Shown here: positions 9,485 to 16,874 of the stretch, one piece after another
Layout of the letters: each line of letters starts with the position of its first letter
Numbering within the stretch: the stretch's first letter is position 1
Assembly (NCBI RefSeq): GCF_030622045.1
Contig: NZ_CP130886.1
Coordinates: forward strand, 4,353,557 to 4,417,556
Direction: 5' to 3'
DNA from: Planctellipticum variicoloris
GTDB lineage: Bacteria > Planctomycetota > Planctomycetia > Planctomycetales > Planctomycetaceae
DNA length: 64,000 nt
Notes under the pieces: generated by a model
Databases searched by the model: none
What the model saw: only the letters and a program-made list of their open reading frames with translations
Told to the model about the DNA's origin: nothing
Program-made: the position numbers and the translations under genes

Positions 9485-9950
9485 CGGGGCAGCGTAGTCG
9501 TCCGTCCGGCGACCGTCCAGCATCAGGCCGCCCGACCGACCATGACGGCGATCGGTCGGCGAGATGCTTCGGCCGACTTGCTGCAGGCGTCAATGAAGGC
9601 GGTACGTGCTGCGGTCCGTGGCAGACTTTTCCGCCAGACGCGACCCTGACGACTTTTCGGAAGATGCGCCCCGCAACGGTCTGCACGCCGGATTCTGCGG
9701 CATCGCCGTTAGAACCGACAGATTCGCGCCGCCGAACTGGACGATTCTCTCTCCTGTTCACACGGCGGCGCGGATCGTGAGGATTCTGCCGCGCAGCCAG
9801 TGGGAATGCGGCCGGTCGCCATCGTGCGGTGCGGCTGCCGGGCCAGGGTCGCTGCACGACGGCTGCAAGTGTGTGGGGCAGTCGTGCGGGACAGATGAAC
9901 TGGCGCCGCGGCCTGACGCTGCGGACTCTGGGTCCAGGGAGAGAGCGGAC

Positions 9951-12374
9951 ATGAAATTGTTTCAAGGTTTTGACCTTCGTCAGTGGCTGTGGGCCGCCGC
10001 CGTTGCCGGCGCCATCAGTCCCGTCGTCCAGGCGCAGGCGCCGTCGAAGCCGGCGCTGCAGGCGCCCGCCCGCCTGGGACCGCAACAGTCCGCCCGACCG
10101 ATCCAGCAGGTCGCCGGCACGACCAATCCGCAGCGCAACAATCCGATGCGTCCGGCCGCGCCGGTGCAGATCAGCGCCGATCCCAACGCCCCGAAGAGCG
10201 ATATCCAGCGCCAGCTCGAAATCATCTACGAGCAGAACGGCATGGAAGCGCCGAATATGAACCTGCAGATGACGCCGATCCAGCCCGGCGGCGCAGGAGC
10301 GGCCGCTTCGGGTCCGCATCAGGCTCCCGCCGCGCAGCAGGGTCCGGTCGCGCAGCGGACGGAAGAGCAGAGCGGCAATCGCTTCACGGGATTCTTCAAG
10401 AAACTCGTCGGCAGCGGAGATAAAGGTCCCAAGCCGACTCCGGCCGGGAGGCAGGCGCCGGGGCTGAGCAACGCTTCCGCGCCGAGTCCGCAGTCCGCGC
10501 CGCCGGTTGCGCCGCCGGTCGTCGAGGGGCTGTTCGACGACACCCCGCCGCAACCGACGGTTCAGGTCCCGGTGCAGGCTCAACCTCAGCCGCAATATCA
10601 ACCGCCTGTTCAGCCTCAGTACCAACCGCCGGTTCAGCCTCAGTATCGGCCGCAGCAGCCGTATCAGCCATCGGCTCAGCAGTACCGGCCCCAGCCGCAG
10701 TATCAGGCCCGGCCGAACGTCCCCGCGCAGCCGCAGTACCGGCAACCCTATGCGACACAGCCGCAGCAACGGCCGCAGTATGCGGGCCAGCCAACCTACG
10801 TGCCGCGGCCGCTGCCGCAACAGCCGGGTCAGCCCGCACGACTCCCTGCGACAACCGCTGCCGCGGCGCCGTTGAATGCAGCCCGCCGTTCGGCTCCGCT
10901 GCTTCCGATGACGCCGGAGTCGGGCCTGCCGCCCGCCCCTGCGCCGTTCACGGTGGCGACGACCACGGAACCGACCACCCTGGGAACGCCGGCGTTCCTG
11001 CCAGCCGCGACGACCAAAGCACAGCCCGTCGTGAAAGCGGAACCAGCCGCGACCGCCGAGCAGTTTGCAGAGCCGCTCCGGATTATCGCGGAGCCGACCC
11101 CGTCGGTCGCACCGCGAACACGGATCGCGATGGCCGGACCGCGCATTCCCGCGGCTGCAGCGCCTCGCGAGCAGGGACCGGCCTTGTCACTGCCGCCGTC
11201 GCTGGACGAACCCGTCAAACTCCCCGAAGCCGCTGCCACGGAAACCGCGGCCGCTCCGACCCCGTCGAATGCCGATCCGCTCGGGGACTTCGAAGATCCC
11301 TTCACGGAAATGTCCGAAAGCGAAGCCGACGGTCGCGGAAAGACGGCTCCGAAGCCCGTCGCTGCGGCCCCGGCTGCGCCGCAGTCAACCGCGGCTCCTG
11401 AGCTCGCTGCTCCAGCCCCGACCCTGCCCGCGCCCGCCCTGGCCGCTACGACTCCGGCCCTGCCCGATCCGGAGACAGCTCCCACAACGCAGTTCACGGC
11501 TGCAAAGCCGGCCCCGGTTTTGAAGGCCGAGACGCCGCGGGAGGATGGCGCGCCGATTCTGCTTCCCGCACCAATGGAAGCTGCGGCTCCGCAGTCGGAC
11601 GAGGCGATGGAGGAGAACGAAGAAGAAGAGGATCCGTTTGAGGCCGAGCTGAACGACGACGAACCCGAATTGAAACTGCCGATCCGCAGGTCGTCCGACA
11701 GCCAGCCCGCGCTGGCTGTCCCACAGCTCGCTGCGAAGCCCGCGACTCCGGCTCCCACGAAGGATGCTCCTGGATTCGAAGCGCCGGTCGAACTGGGACC
11801 GGTCGCCCCTGTACCGCTGTCGGCCCCGAAACTCTCCGACCTGAATCCGCTGCTGGCCCCGCGGGAGGAAAAGGCGGAAGCCAAGCCCGTCCCGAAATCG
11901 GAAACCGAGGTCAAAGTCGCCGAGAAAGCCGCTCAGCCGCTGCCCCTGGACGCTCCGGCCCTGACGCCCGTTCCGCAGCTCCAGCTCGACGGCGACAGCA
12001 CGAAGAGCAAGATGGAGCGGATCCGCGAACGGAGCGGGACGGTCGGACTGAAGGGCTTCTGCCCGGTCAAGCTTCGCGATCAGCGTGAGCTGGTCGATGC
12101 TCAGCCGGGGTACGAAGCGATGTACCGCGGTCAGAAGTTCCTGTTCTCGGACATCGAGTCCCGGGCCAAGTTCGAACAGAACCCGACCCGCTACGCCCCG
12201 GCCGCCTACGGCGCCGACGTCGTGGCCCTGCTCCGCGACAAGAACGTGGTCGAAGGGACGCTGGACTATGCCGCCTGGTACAAGGGCCGGCTCTACCTGT
12301 TCGGTTCGGAGGCCAGCCACGACACGTTCGTGGAGAAGCCGGAAGACTTCGCCGACGGCGAATCGATCGAGTAG
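9951..12374 (+). CDS. Exported Pro/Ala/Gln-rich protein with two C-terminal YHS-like modules
   Basis: The 807-residue product starts at ATG 9951, which gives a signal peptide (QWLWAAAVAGAISPVVQAQA, cleavage near residue 29). A long low-complexity region follows, with a Tyr/Pro/Gln repeat zone (about 195-290, repeated QPQYQPPV units) and an acidic patch (EENEEEEDPFEAELNDDEPE, about 545-565). The last 110 residues hold two similar modules: GFCPVKLRDQRELVDAQPGY ... FSDIESRAKFEQNPTRYAP and LRDKNVVEGTLDYAAWYKGR ... GSEASHDTFVEKPEDFA. Both resemble the YHS domain, a short fold often found with metal handling. A role as a surface or periplasmic scaffold ending in binding modules is inference. A strong terminator follows 58 bp after the stop. 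Confidence 0.75.
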   Translation: MKLFQGFDLRQWLWAAAVAGAISPVVQAQAPSKPALQAPARLGPQQSARPIQQVAGTTNPQRNNPMRPAAPVQISADPNAPKSDIQRQLEIIYEQNGMEAPNMNLQMTPIQPGGAGAAASGPHQAPAAQQGPVAQRTEEQSGNRFTGFFKKLVGSGDKGPKPTPAGRQAPGLSNASAPSPQSAPPVAPPVVEGLFDDTPPQPTVQVPVQAQPQPQYQPPVQPQYQPPVQPQYRPQQPYQPSAQQYRPQPQYQARPNVPAQPQYRQPYATQPQQRPQYAGQPTYVPRPLPQQPGQPARLPATTAAAAPLNAARRSAPLLPMTPESGLPPAPAPFTVATTTEPTTLGTPAFLPAATTKAQPVVKAEPAATAEQFAEPLRIIAEPTPSVAPRTRIAMAGPRIPAAAAPREQGPALSLPPSLDEPVKLPEAAATETAAAPTPSNADPLGDFEDPFTEMSESEADGRGKTAPKPVAAAPAAPQSTAAPELAAPAPTLPAPALAATTPALPDPETAPTTQFTAAKPAPVLKAETPREDGAPILLPAPMEAAAPQSDEAMEENEEEEDPFEAELNDDEPELKLPIRRSSDSQPALAVPQLAAKPATPAPTKDAPGFEAPVELGPVAPVPLSAPKLSDLNPLLAPREEKAEAKPVPKSETEVKVAEKAAQPLPLDAPALTPVPQLQLDGDSTKSKMERIRERSGTVGLKGFCPVKLRDQRELVDAQPGYEAMYRGQKFLFSDIESRAKFEQNPTRYAPAAYGADVVALLRDKNVVEGTLDYAAWYKGRLYLFGSEASHDTFVEKPEDFADGESIE

Positions 12375-12432
12375 TCGAATGCAGTGACGCTGGCGATCGA
12401 GCCTGACCCCACACCTCAGGCTCTCGCTCGAA

Positions 12433-12478
12433 CGCTCCCTCCGGTTCCCGACCCAGGACCGGAGGGAGCGTTTTTTTT
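12433..12478 (+). terminator. Rho-independent terminator
   Basis: CGCTCCCTCCGGT (12433-12445) pairs perfectly with ACCGGAGGGAGCG (12458-12470) around a 12-nt loop and is followed by eight T residues. It closes the transcription unit of the gene at 9951. Confidence 0.93.
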
Positions 12479-12551
12479 GTTGGGCAATCTGACCCGCCGA
12501 GTACGCCCAGTCCTCCTCCTACGGTTCCAGGATCGACGAATCACGTTTCGC

Positions 12552-13574
12552 TCAATCGTCAGAAGCGGCAGATTCCAGAACGATCGCTCGACTGCGCACT
12601 TCACCCTGGTATCGTTCGAGGTACTTCAGCATAAGCATCCCGGGCCATCTGGGCGGAACCACCTCCAGATCCGGGCGAGCATGATTTAACTCTGTTAGTT
12701 TTCGACGCCAGTTCCCGACGAAATCTGCATTCAGTATCAATTGGTTACACTCCATCCTCCGGAGATCGAGCGTCCGCAAGGCCGGCATGTCGGCGAACGC
12801 AGTCAGATCTTCCGGTAGCACTTGATCTCGCAGTTCCAGATGATGCAGCTCCGTCATATCGCGGAATCTCGCGCGTGCCAGCTTCAGGTCGATGGGCAAG
12901 TCGATGACGAGTTCCTCCAATTGAGTCGCACACCATAGACTCGAGATCGCCTGTAATTGTCGCGGACCGACCTCTTCGTCGAAACGTTTCTGCTCGTCCC
13001 GACTGCGTCGGAACTGCTCCTGGGTTGCGGTCCAGATGTCGAATTCCAACGGCTTCCTGGGCTTGCCTACGATTTCGAGAGCATTTAGATCCAATAATCG
13101 CCGCAGCCGTTTTCCGACATCATCCGGCAGATGGCAATTGCTGAGCCGAAGATAGAGCAGATCCTGGCAATCATCGAGTCCGTCCCAGATGCAGGGAGAT
13201 GTGTATCGTAGACGCAGTCGTTCGATTCCCAGTCCGAATTGACGATAGCGGACAATCTGATTGAGCCGCCTGATGTCGGTGCCTGTCAGCGGCCGTCCGA
13301 AGTCAGAAGTGAGTTCGACCGTCCGCAGACGAGAAACGACCGGAACGAGCGAGTCTGGCAGCGCTGTCAGAACGGACCACGGCGGCGGCTCGTGGTAGCT
13401 GTCGCGGGAATCGCGGCCGATCACCTGCAGGTGCCGGCGGTACTCGGTGTGCCAGTAATAGCGCCACGCGGGGATCGCCGCGACGGCCAGCAGCACGAGT
13501 CCGCCCAGCGACCTCCAGAGCCACCGCCGGCTGCGGCGGGATTTCTCGGCTTCCAGCCTGCGTGATTCGTCCAT
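12552..13574 (-). CDS. Membrane-anchored leucine-rich-like protein, paralogue of the next gene
   Basis: ATG 13574 is preceded by GAGGAG and gives 340 residues. After a basic N-terminus comes one helix (LGGLVLLAVAAIPAWRYYW, about 24-42), then a domain with leucine-rich-repeat-like phrasing: LRTVELTSD, IERLRLRY, LLYLRLSNCHLP, LEELVIDLP, LHHLELRDQVLP, LRTLDLRRMECN. Spacing of the conserved Leu and Asn suggests irregular LRRs outside the membrane. The upstream neighbour (13615-14679) is a clear paralogue, sharing AIPAWRYYWHTEY and DSYHEPPPWSVL. Function unknown, with protein-protein contact the most that can be inferred. Confidence 0.75.
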   Translation of the reverse strand: MDESRRLEAEKSRRSRRWLWRSLGGLVLLAVAAIPAWRYYWHTEYRRHLQVIGRDSRDSYHEPPPWSVLTALPDSLVPVVSRLRTVELTSDFGRPLTGTDIRRLNQIVRYRQFGLGIERLRLRYTSPCIWDGLDDCQDLLYLRLSNCHLPDDVGKRLRRLLDLNALEIVGKPRKPLEFDIWTATQEQFRRSRDEQKRFDEEVGPRQLQAISSLWCATQLEELVIDLPIDLKLARARFRDMTELHHLELRDQVLPEDLTAFADMPALRTLDLRRMECNQLILNADFVGNWRRKLTELNHARPDLEVVPPRWPGMLMLKYLERYQGEVRSRAIVLESAASDD

Positions 13575-13596
13575 GTGACGCTCCTCGCGGAGTCTC

Positions 13597-13614
13597 GGCC
13601 GGGCGCGCCCGGCC
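13597..13614. repeat. REP-like hairpin, family 1 variant
   Basis: GGCCGGGC and GCCCGGCC form a near-perfect palindrome immediately followed by CTAC. On the minus strand the CTA is the TAG stop codon of the upstream paralogue. It resembles the GGCnGGC..GCCnGCC-CTAC hairpins at 6954/8386, 15982 and 61773 but has a different centre. Confidence 0.55.
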
Positions 13615-14679
13615 CTACTCGGCGTCGGGTATAAACGTCGGCGGCAGGTTCTCGGCCGGCACAACGGGCCAGAGCATCTGTCGGCTGGACTTCAACCTGC
13701 GAGTTCGCCCGACTTGTTGCTGCCAGCGCAAGAGCGCCGCCTCCGTCGGAAGTCCCGGCGTTACTACATCAATGTCCGGACGCCGTTGACACAGTTCTGC
13801 AATTCGTTCGCGCCAGTCGGCGAGCGTCTCCACCGTGAGATCCTGCCAGTCGACGCGCGCGCCCCCCAGGTCCAGCAACCGCAGCGCTGGCAACTCGGCC
13901 AGCGTCAGCAATTCCTCGCGCGAGACGTTCGCGTGCAGCGTCAGTTGGTACAGATCGCGCAGGCGGCGAAAATCATGCCCGGCGAGAGTCACCGGACGGG
14001 GAATTCGCAGAAACAGTTCTTCGAGCTGGGGGACGTCCCAGAGGCTGTCGATGCCGGCCCGCTGGCGTCGTTCCGACTCTCTGATTTCATTAGACAGCTC
14101 TTGGTCGGCACCCGGCGCATTCAGCCGTTCGCGATCACGCATTGCCCAGCCGGGGTAATGGTCAGGTTCTCCGATGATCGCCACGACATTGACGGCGTCG
14201 AGCCGCGCCAGGCGGCTCCCTGCGTCGACCGGAAGTTCGCAGCGGTCAAGCTTCAAGTAAAGGAGGTCGTCATACTCAGACAGACCGTCCCAGATCTGCC
14301 ACGGGGCATCCGTCAGACACAGCCGCTCGATTCCCAACCCGAATTGACGATAGCGGACGATCTGATTCAACCGCCGCAGATCCTCCGCGGTGATCGGCCG
14401 CGCGTCGTCCGACGTTAGATCCACCGTCCGCAATCGCGAAACGATCGGCTGCAACGACTTGGGAACCGACGCCAGCACCGACCACGGGGGCGGCTCATGG
14501 TAGCTGTCGCGCGGATTTCGGCTGATCGTGCGCAGATGCCGCTGGTATTCTGTGTGCCAGTAGTAACGCCACGCGGGGATCGCCGCGATCGCCAGCAGCA
14601 CAAATACGCCGAGCGAGACCCACAGCCGCCAGCGGGATCGGCGAACGGAGGGGCGAGTGGAGTCCATGCTCGAGATCAT
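13615..14679 (-). CDS. Membrane-anchored leucine-rich-like protein (paralogue of 12552-13574)
   Basis: The product is 354 residues from ATG 14679 (AGGA about ten bases upstream), or 350 from ATG 14667, which matches the paralogue's start more closely. One N-terminal helix (WVSLGVFVLLAIAAIPAWRY) precedes an extracytoplasmic domain with LRR-like lines such as IERLCLTDAPW, LLYLKLDRCELP, LEELFLRIPRP, LYQLTLHANVS and LRLLDLGGARVD. Identity with the downstream copy is strongest around the helix and the first 80 residues, and the two probably arose by tandem duplication. The stop codon lies at the edge of a REP-like hairpin. No function can be assigned. Confidence 0.75.
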   Translation of the reverse strand: MISSMDSTRPSVRRSRWRLWVSLGVFVLLAIAAIPAWRYYWHTEYQRHLRTISRNPRDSYHEPPPWSVLASVPKSLQPIVSRLRTVDLTSDDARPITAEDLRRLNQIVRYRQFGLGIERLCLTDAPWQIWDGLSEYDDLLYLKLDRCELPVDAGSRLARLDAVNVVAIIGEPDHYPGWAMRDRERLNAPGADQELSNEIRESERRQRAGIDSLWDVPQLEELFLRIPRPVTLAGHDFRRLRDLYQLTLHANVSREELLTLAELPALRLLDLGGARVDWQDLTVETLADWRERIAELCQRRPDIDVVTPGLPTEAALLRWQQQVGRTRRLKSSRQMLWPVVPAENLPPTFIPDAE

Positions 14680-14806
14680 GGGACCATCCTGGCAATGATG
14701 GAGGTCGACGAACGCCAGCCGGAATCCCGTATACAGGATCGACTGCGACACGTAAACGGGTCCCGGCCGACATTGGCGGGCGAGGCGTTCGCCCCGGCGA
14801 CGACTC

Positions 14807-15481
14807 TCAAGCCGCGTTCGCAGGGGAGTCCGCGGGCCGCGAGAGCCTTCGCCGAACATGCACGATGATCGCCGCATGCACGGCGAACGCCACGCCGAGG
14901 CCGAGAATCTGCGCTCTCCAGCAGGCATGACTGTTTGTCGCCACCACGACGGCGCAGGCCCCGCTGACCGGCAGGAACAGGCCCAGCGTCGTCCAGAGTC
15001 CGGGGTTATATTCCCGGCGAATGACCGCCGGGACGACGTGGCCCAGAGAGTTCAGCAACGGCAGATAGAGGGCCATCAGCCCCAGCGCGGGATTGACGAA
15101 GACCGCCAGATACAACGCCACCAGGTCAACGCCCCAGACGCCGAGGGCGTTGATCCAGAACGTGGCGGCCGGAGTGAGGGCTTCACGCCCCCCGCCGATC
15201 ACCCGGTTGATATAGAGCCGGAAGCGGTCGCCGCGGTGCTCTTCCCATTGATGCAGCAGGTAAATTGGAAGCTGCAGGAACACGCACCCCAGGACCAGCC
15301 CGGAGGCGGCGAACCACAGGGGCGCCACGGTCAGCAGCGCAATTGCGGCGAACAACGAGGCATACGGCCATTGCCAGTCCACGACCAGCCAGTTCCAGCA
15401 GCGACGGAGTGGTTGCACGATGGCGGGCTCGTTCAGGAATCGAAAAACTGCCCGCTCACGCCGAGCCGGCATCGCGGTCAT
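14807..15481 (-). CDS. HXXEE-motif multi-pass membrane protein
   Basis: The 224-residue protein has about six hydrophobic segments (for example PYASLFAAIALLTVAPLWF, VLGCVFLQLPIYLLH, GVDLVALYLAVFVNPALGLM, ILGLGVAFAVHAAIIVHV). It carries LHQWEEH, which fits the HXXEE pattern for which the family is named, plus a second conserved-looking LLNSLGHVVPAV. The biochemical role of the family is not established. The start at 15481 lies inside the 3' end of the acyl-carrier-protein fusion gene, a 26-bp overlap suggesting translational coupling and a shared, possibly lipid-related task. That link is inference. Confidence 0.78.
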   Translation of the reverse strand: MTAMPARRERAVFRFLNEPAIVQPLRRCWNWLVVDWQWPYASLFAAIALLTVAPLWFAASGLVLGCVFLQLPIYLLHQWEEHRGDRFRLYINRVIGGGREALTPAATFWINALGVWGVDLVALYLAVFVNPALGLMALYLPLLNSLGHVVPAVIRREYNPGLWTTLGLFLPVSGACAVVVATNSHACWRAQILGLGVAFAVHAAIIVHVRRRLSRPADSPANAA

Positions 15482-15824
15482 GACGATAGCGTCTCAAGAG
15501 CCGCAGCACATCGCCCACGGTCCTCAACTGCCCGTACTCTGCGTCGGGAATTGTGAGGTCGAATTCGTCTTCGAGGGCCATCACCAGTTCGACGATATCC
15601 AGCGAGTCGGCGCCCAGCTCATTCTGCAGTTGCACGGAGAGGGTGATGTCGTCCTCCGGCAGATTGAGTTCCGCGGCCAGACGGTTCCGCACCCGCCACA
15701 GGAGCTGCCCGCACGCAGGGCAGGTGGCGTCTCCCGAATCCAGCGAGGTTTCGACGACGGCCATTGCTCTGCAGACGTCGCAGCGCAGCGGCTGGCCTTC
15801 CGGAGTGCGGGAGGAAATCGTCAT
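15456..15824 (-). CDS. Acyl carrier protein fused to an N-terminal zinc ribbon
   Basis: The first 42 residues hold two CxxC pairs (CDVC and CPAC, 23 residues apart between pairs) that would form a zinc ribbon. Residues 45-120 are an acyl-carrier-protein domain with the phosphopantetheine attachment motif GADSLDIVEL (Ser about residue 74) and acidic helix II EDEFDLTIPD. It would carry acyl or peptidyl groups on phosphopantetheine for a fatty-acid, lipid or natural-product enzyme. The zinc ribbon is an unusual addition. The gene overlaps the HXXEE protein by 26 bp. Its leader, gctcgcgaggccgcg before ATGACGATT, has a near copy at 16486, and its N-terminus resembles the small frame at 21798-22106. 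Confidence 0.85.
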   Translation of the reverse strand: MTISSRTPEGQPLRCDVCRAMAVVETSLDSGDATCPACGQLLWRVRNRLAAELNLPEDDITLSVQLQNELGADSLDIVELVMALEDEFDLTIPDAEYGQLRTVGDVLRLLRRYRHDRDAGSA

Positions 15825-15900
15825 GACGCGGCCTCGCGAGCAACGTGCGACTGAGAGGCTCTCTGGAAAGCTCCGCTGACGCCACTCAAAAGGGGAGGCG

Positions 15901-15932
15901 TGGCTAGTGATTAGTGGCTGGTGGTTAGTGGG
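15901..15932. repeat. Degenerate TAGTGG-type heptad repeat tract
   Basis: This is a run of tagtgattagtggctggtgg-like units between the acyl carrier gene and the structured repeat. The same family occurs at 16365, 43336, 43413, 51768 and 61660. Confidence 0.6.
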
Positions 15933-15981
15933 GAGAAGGCGGGGGTGGGGGAGAGTTGATTTGCAGTAGATGGCGTAATTC

Positions 15982-15999
15982 GGCAGGCGGGAGCCTGCC
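15982..15999. repeat. REP-like hairpin, family 1, intact copy
   Basis: GGCAGGC (15982-15988) and GCCTGCC (15993-15999) flank ggga, preceded by attc and followed by CTAC. This is the uninterrupted form of the site hit by the IS4 element at 6968-8371. Confidence 0.7.
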
Positions 16000-16041
16000 C
16001 TACCGCGGCGGACGAGGACGTCCGCCGTACGTACCGCGATC

Positions 16042-16354
16042 GGCTCCGGCGGGTCGGCTTTCTTACGGCCGTCCCGCCGGAGTCCGTCTGGCGGTGATGT
16101 TGCGCCGGTGGAAGTCCCGGCGGTTCAAGCACTTGATCAGGTTCGCCGGTCGTTTGGCCGGGTGAACGGGAAAAGCTCGACGTCGAGGCTGTGCGCACAC
16201 GGGGTGCGCCCCTCGGACTTTCCTGGTGGAAAGCCCGTCGCTGGGCCCTGATCAGGCCCGGTTTGACGGGAATCGTCCGGAACGCCGGCGGTGGCCCGCC
16301 GACGCGCATGCTCCTATGTCCCCGTCATAAATAGCGAGTTTGTTGCGCGGAATT
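16042..16354. ncRNA. Copy A of a ~310-bp structured repeat, possible non-coding RNA or non-autonomous element
   Basis: The block aligns along its whole length with 61343-61650, with long identical islands (gtgcgcacacggggtgcg; gggccctgatcaggcccgg; tttgttgcgcggaatt) separated by divergent stretches. Predicted helices are kept despite sequence change: CTCCGGCGGG/CCCGCCGGAG (16044/16073), CTTTCC/GGAAAG (16218/16228), TGACGGG/CCCGTCA (16264/16321). CGCAC/GTGCG (16194-16208) is unchanged in both copies. Short open frames crossing it on either strand show no protein character. The strand cannot be fixed. Both copies are followed within 15 bp by a GGTGGT-type heptad tract. The family is not recognised. 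Confidence 0.65.
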
Positions 16355-16360
16355 CACATA

Positions 16361-16394
16361 AGAAGTGGTTGGTGGGTCGTGGATGGTGGATGGG
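16361..16394. repeat. Degenerate GTGGTTGGTGG heptad tract after structured repeat A
   Basis: The run gtggttggtgggtcgtgg followed by atggtggatgggg directly follows copy A. A matching run follows copy B at 61660-61692. Confidence 0.6.
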
Positions 16395-16439
16395 GAGGAG
16401 GGGACGGAAGGCGAAGAGGGCGCGGGGCGTCTGGGAGGC

Positions 16440-16462
16440 GTTTCCTGGCGGAGCTTGGGAAC
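16440..16462. repeat. GTTCCCA..GGGAAC-type palindromic repeat (degenerate)
   Basis: The sequence gtttcctggcggagcttggg followed by aac can pair its ends (GTTTCC with GGGAAC using one wobble). It resembles a dispersed GTTCCCAGGCGGAGCTTGGG-type repeat, but only one copy is in the window. Confidence 0.35.
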
Positions 16463-16478
16463 GAGGGAAGAGAGGCTG

Positions 16479-16523
16479 AATCGTCATGTCGCGGCCTCGC
16501 GAGCGATGTGCCACAGAGACTAA
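16479..16523 (-). promoter_or_regulatory. Near copy of the acyl-carrier-protein gene leader and start codon
   Basis: On the minus strand gctcgcgaggccgcg(a) precedes ATGACGATT, just as gctcgcgaggccgcg(t) does at the start of the zinc-ribbon/ACP gene (15824). Homology stops soon after the start codon, and the following frame (down to about 16314) runs into repeat tracts and the structured element, so no protein is claimed. The rest of the 16363-16874 interval holds no other gene that can be supported. Confidence 0.4.
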
Positions 16524-16874
16524 GCCTTCGAGCGATTCTCGCGCCCGCTCGCATCGGATTCCACCGCCGAGGTTGAACTCGCCAGCAGATGCGGTCAGAG
16601 TAAAGTCCTGGCATTCTCGATCATTTCCCGATGAGCGCGCCGGTTTCTGGGCGTCCTGGGAGACCTGCGGTCCTCGGCACGAAGGGCGTTCCCAGATGCT
16701 CTCGGCTCGCGAACCTCTTTGGGACGACCACGCGGCCTTGACCGGCGCACGGCACGACGCGACGAGTGCCCGGCGAGACTCCGCAGTCGGACGTGACGCC
16801 GAAGGGAGCATCGGAACTGCATCGTGCCGGCTGTCAACGGGGCCGCATTCCAGTACCGGACATGAGGGAGAACC

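Noticed and set aside
15911-16309. A minus-strand 132-residue frame across structured repeat A, and its counterpart at 61216-61605
   Set aside because: A short stretch (APRVRT..S.SFS) is shared because the DNA is shared. Changes between the copies follow helix pairing rather than codon positions.
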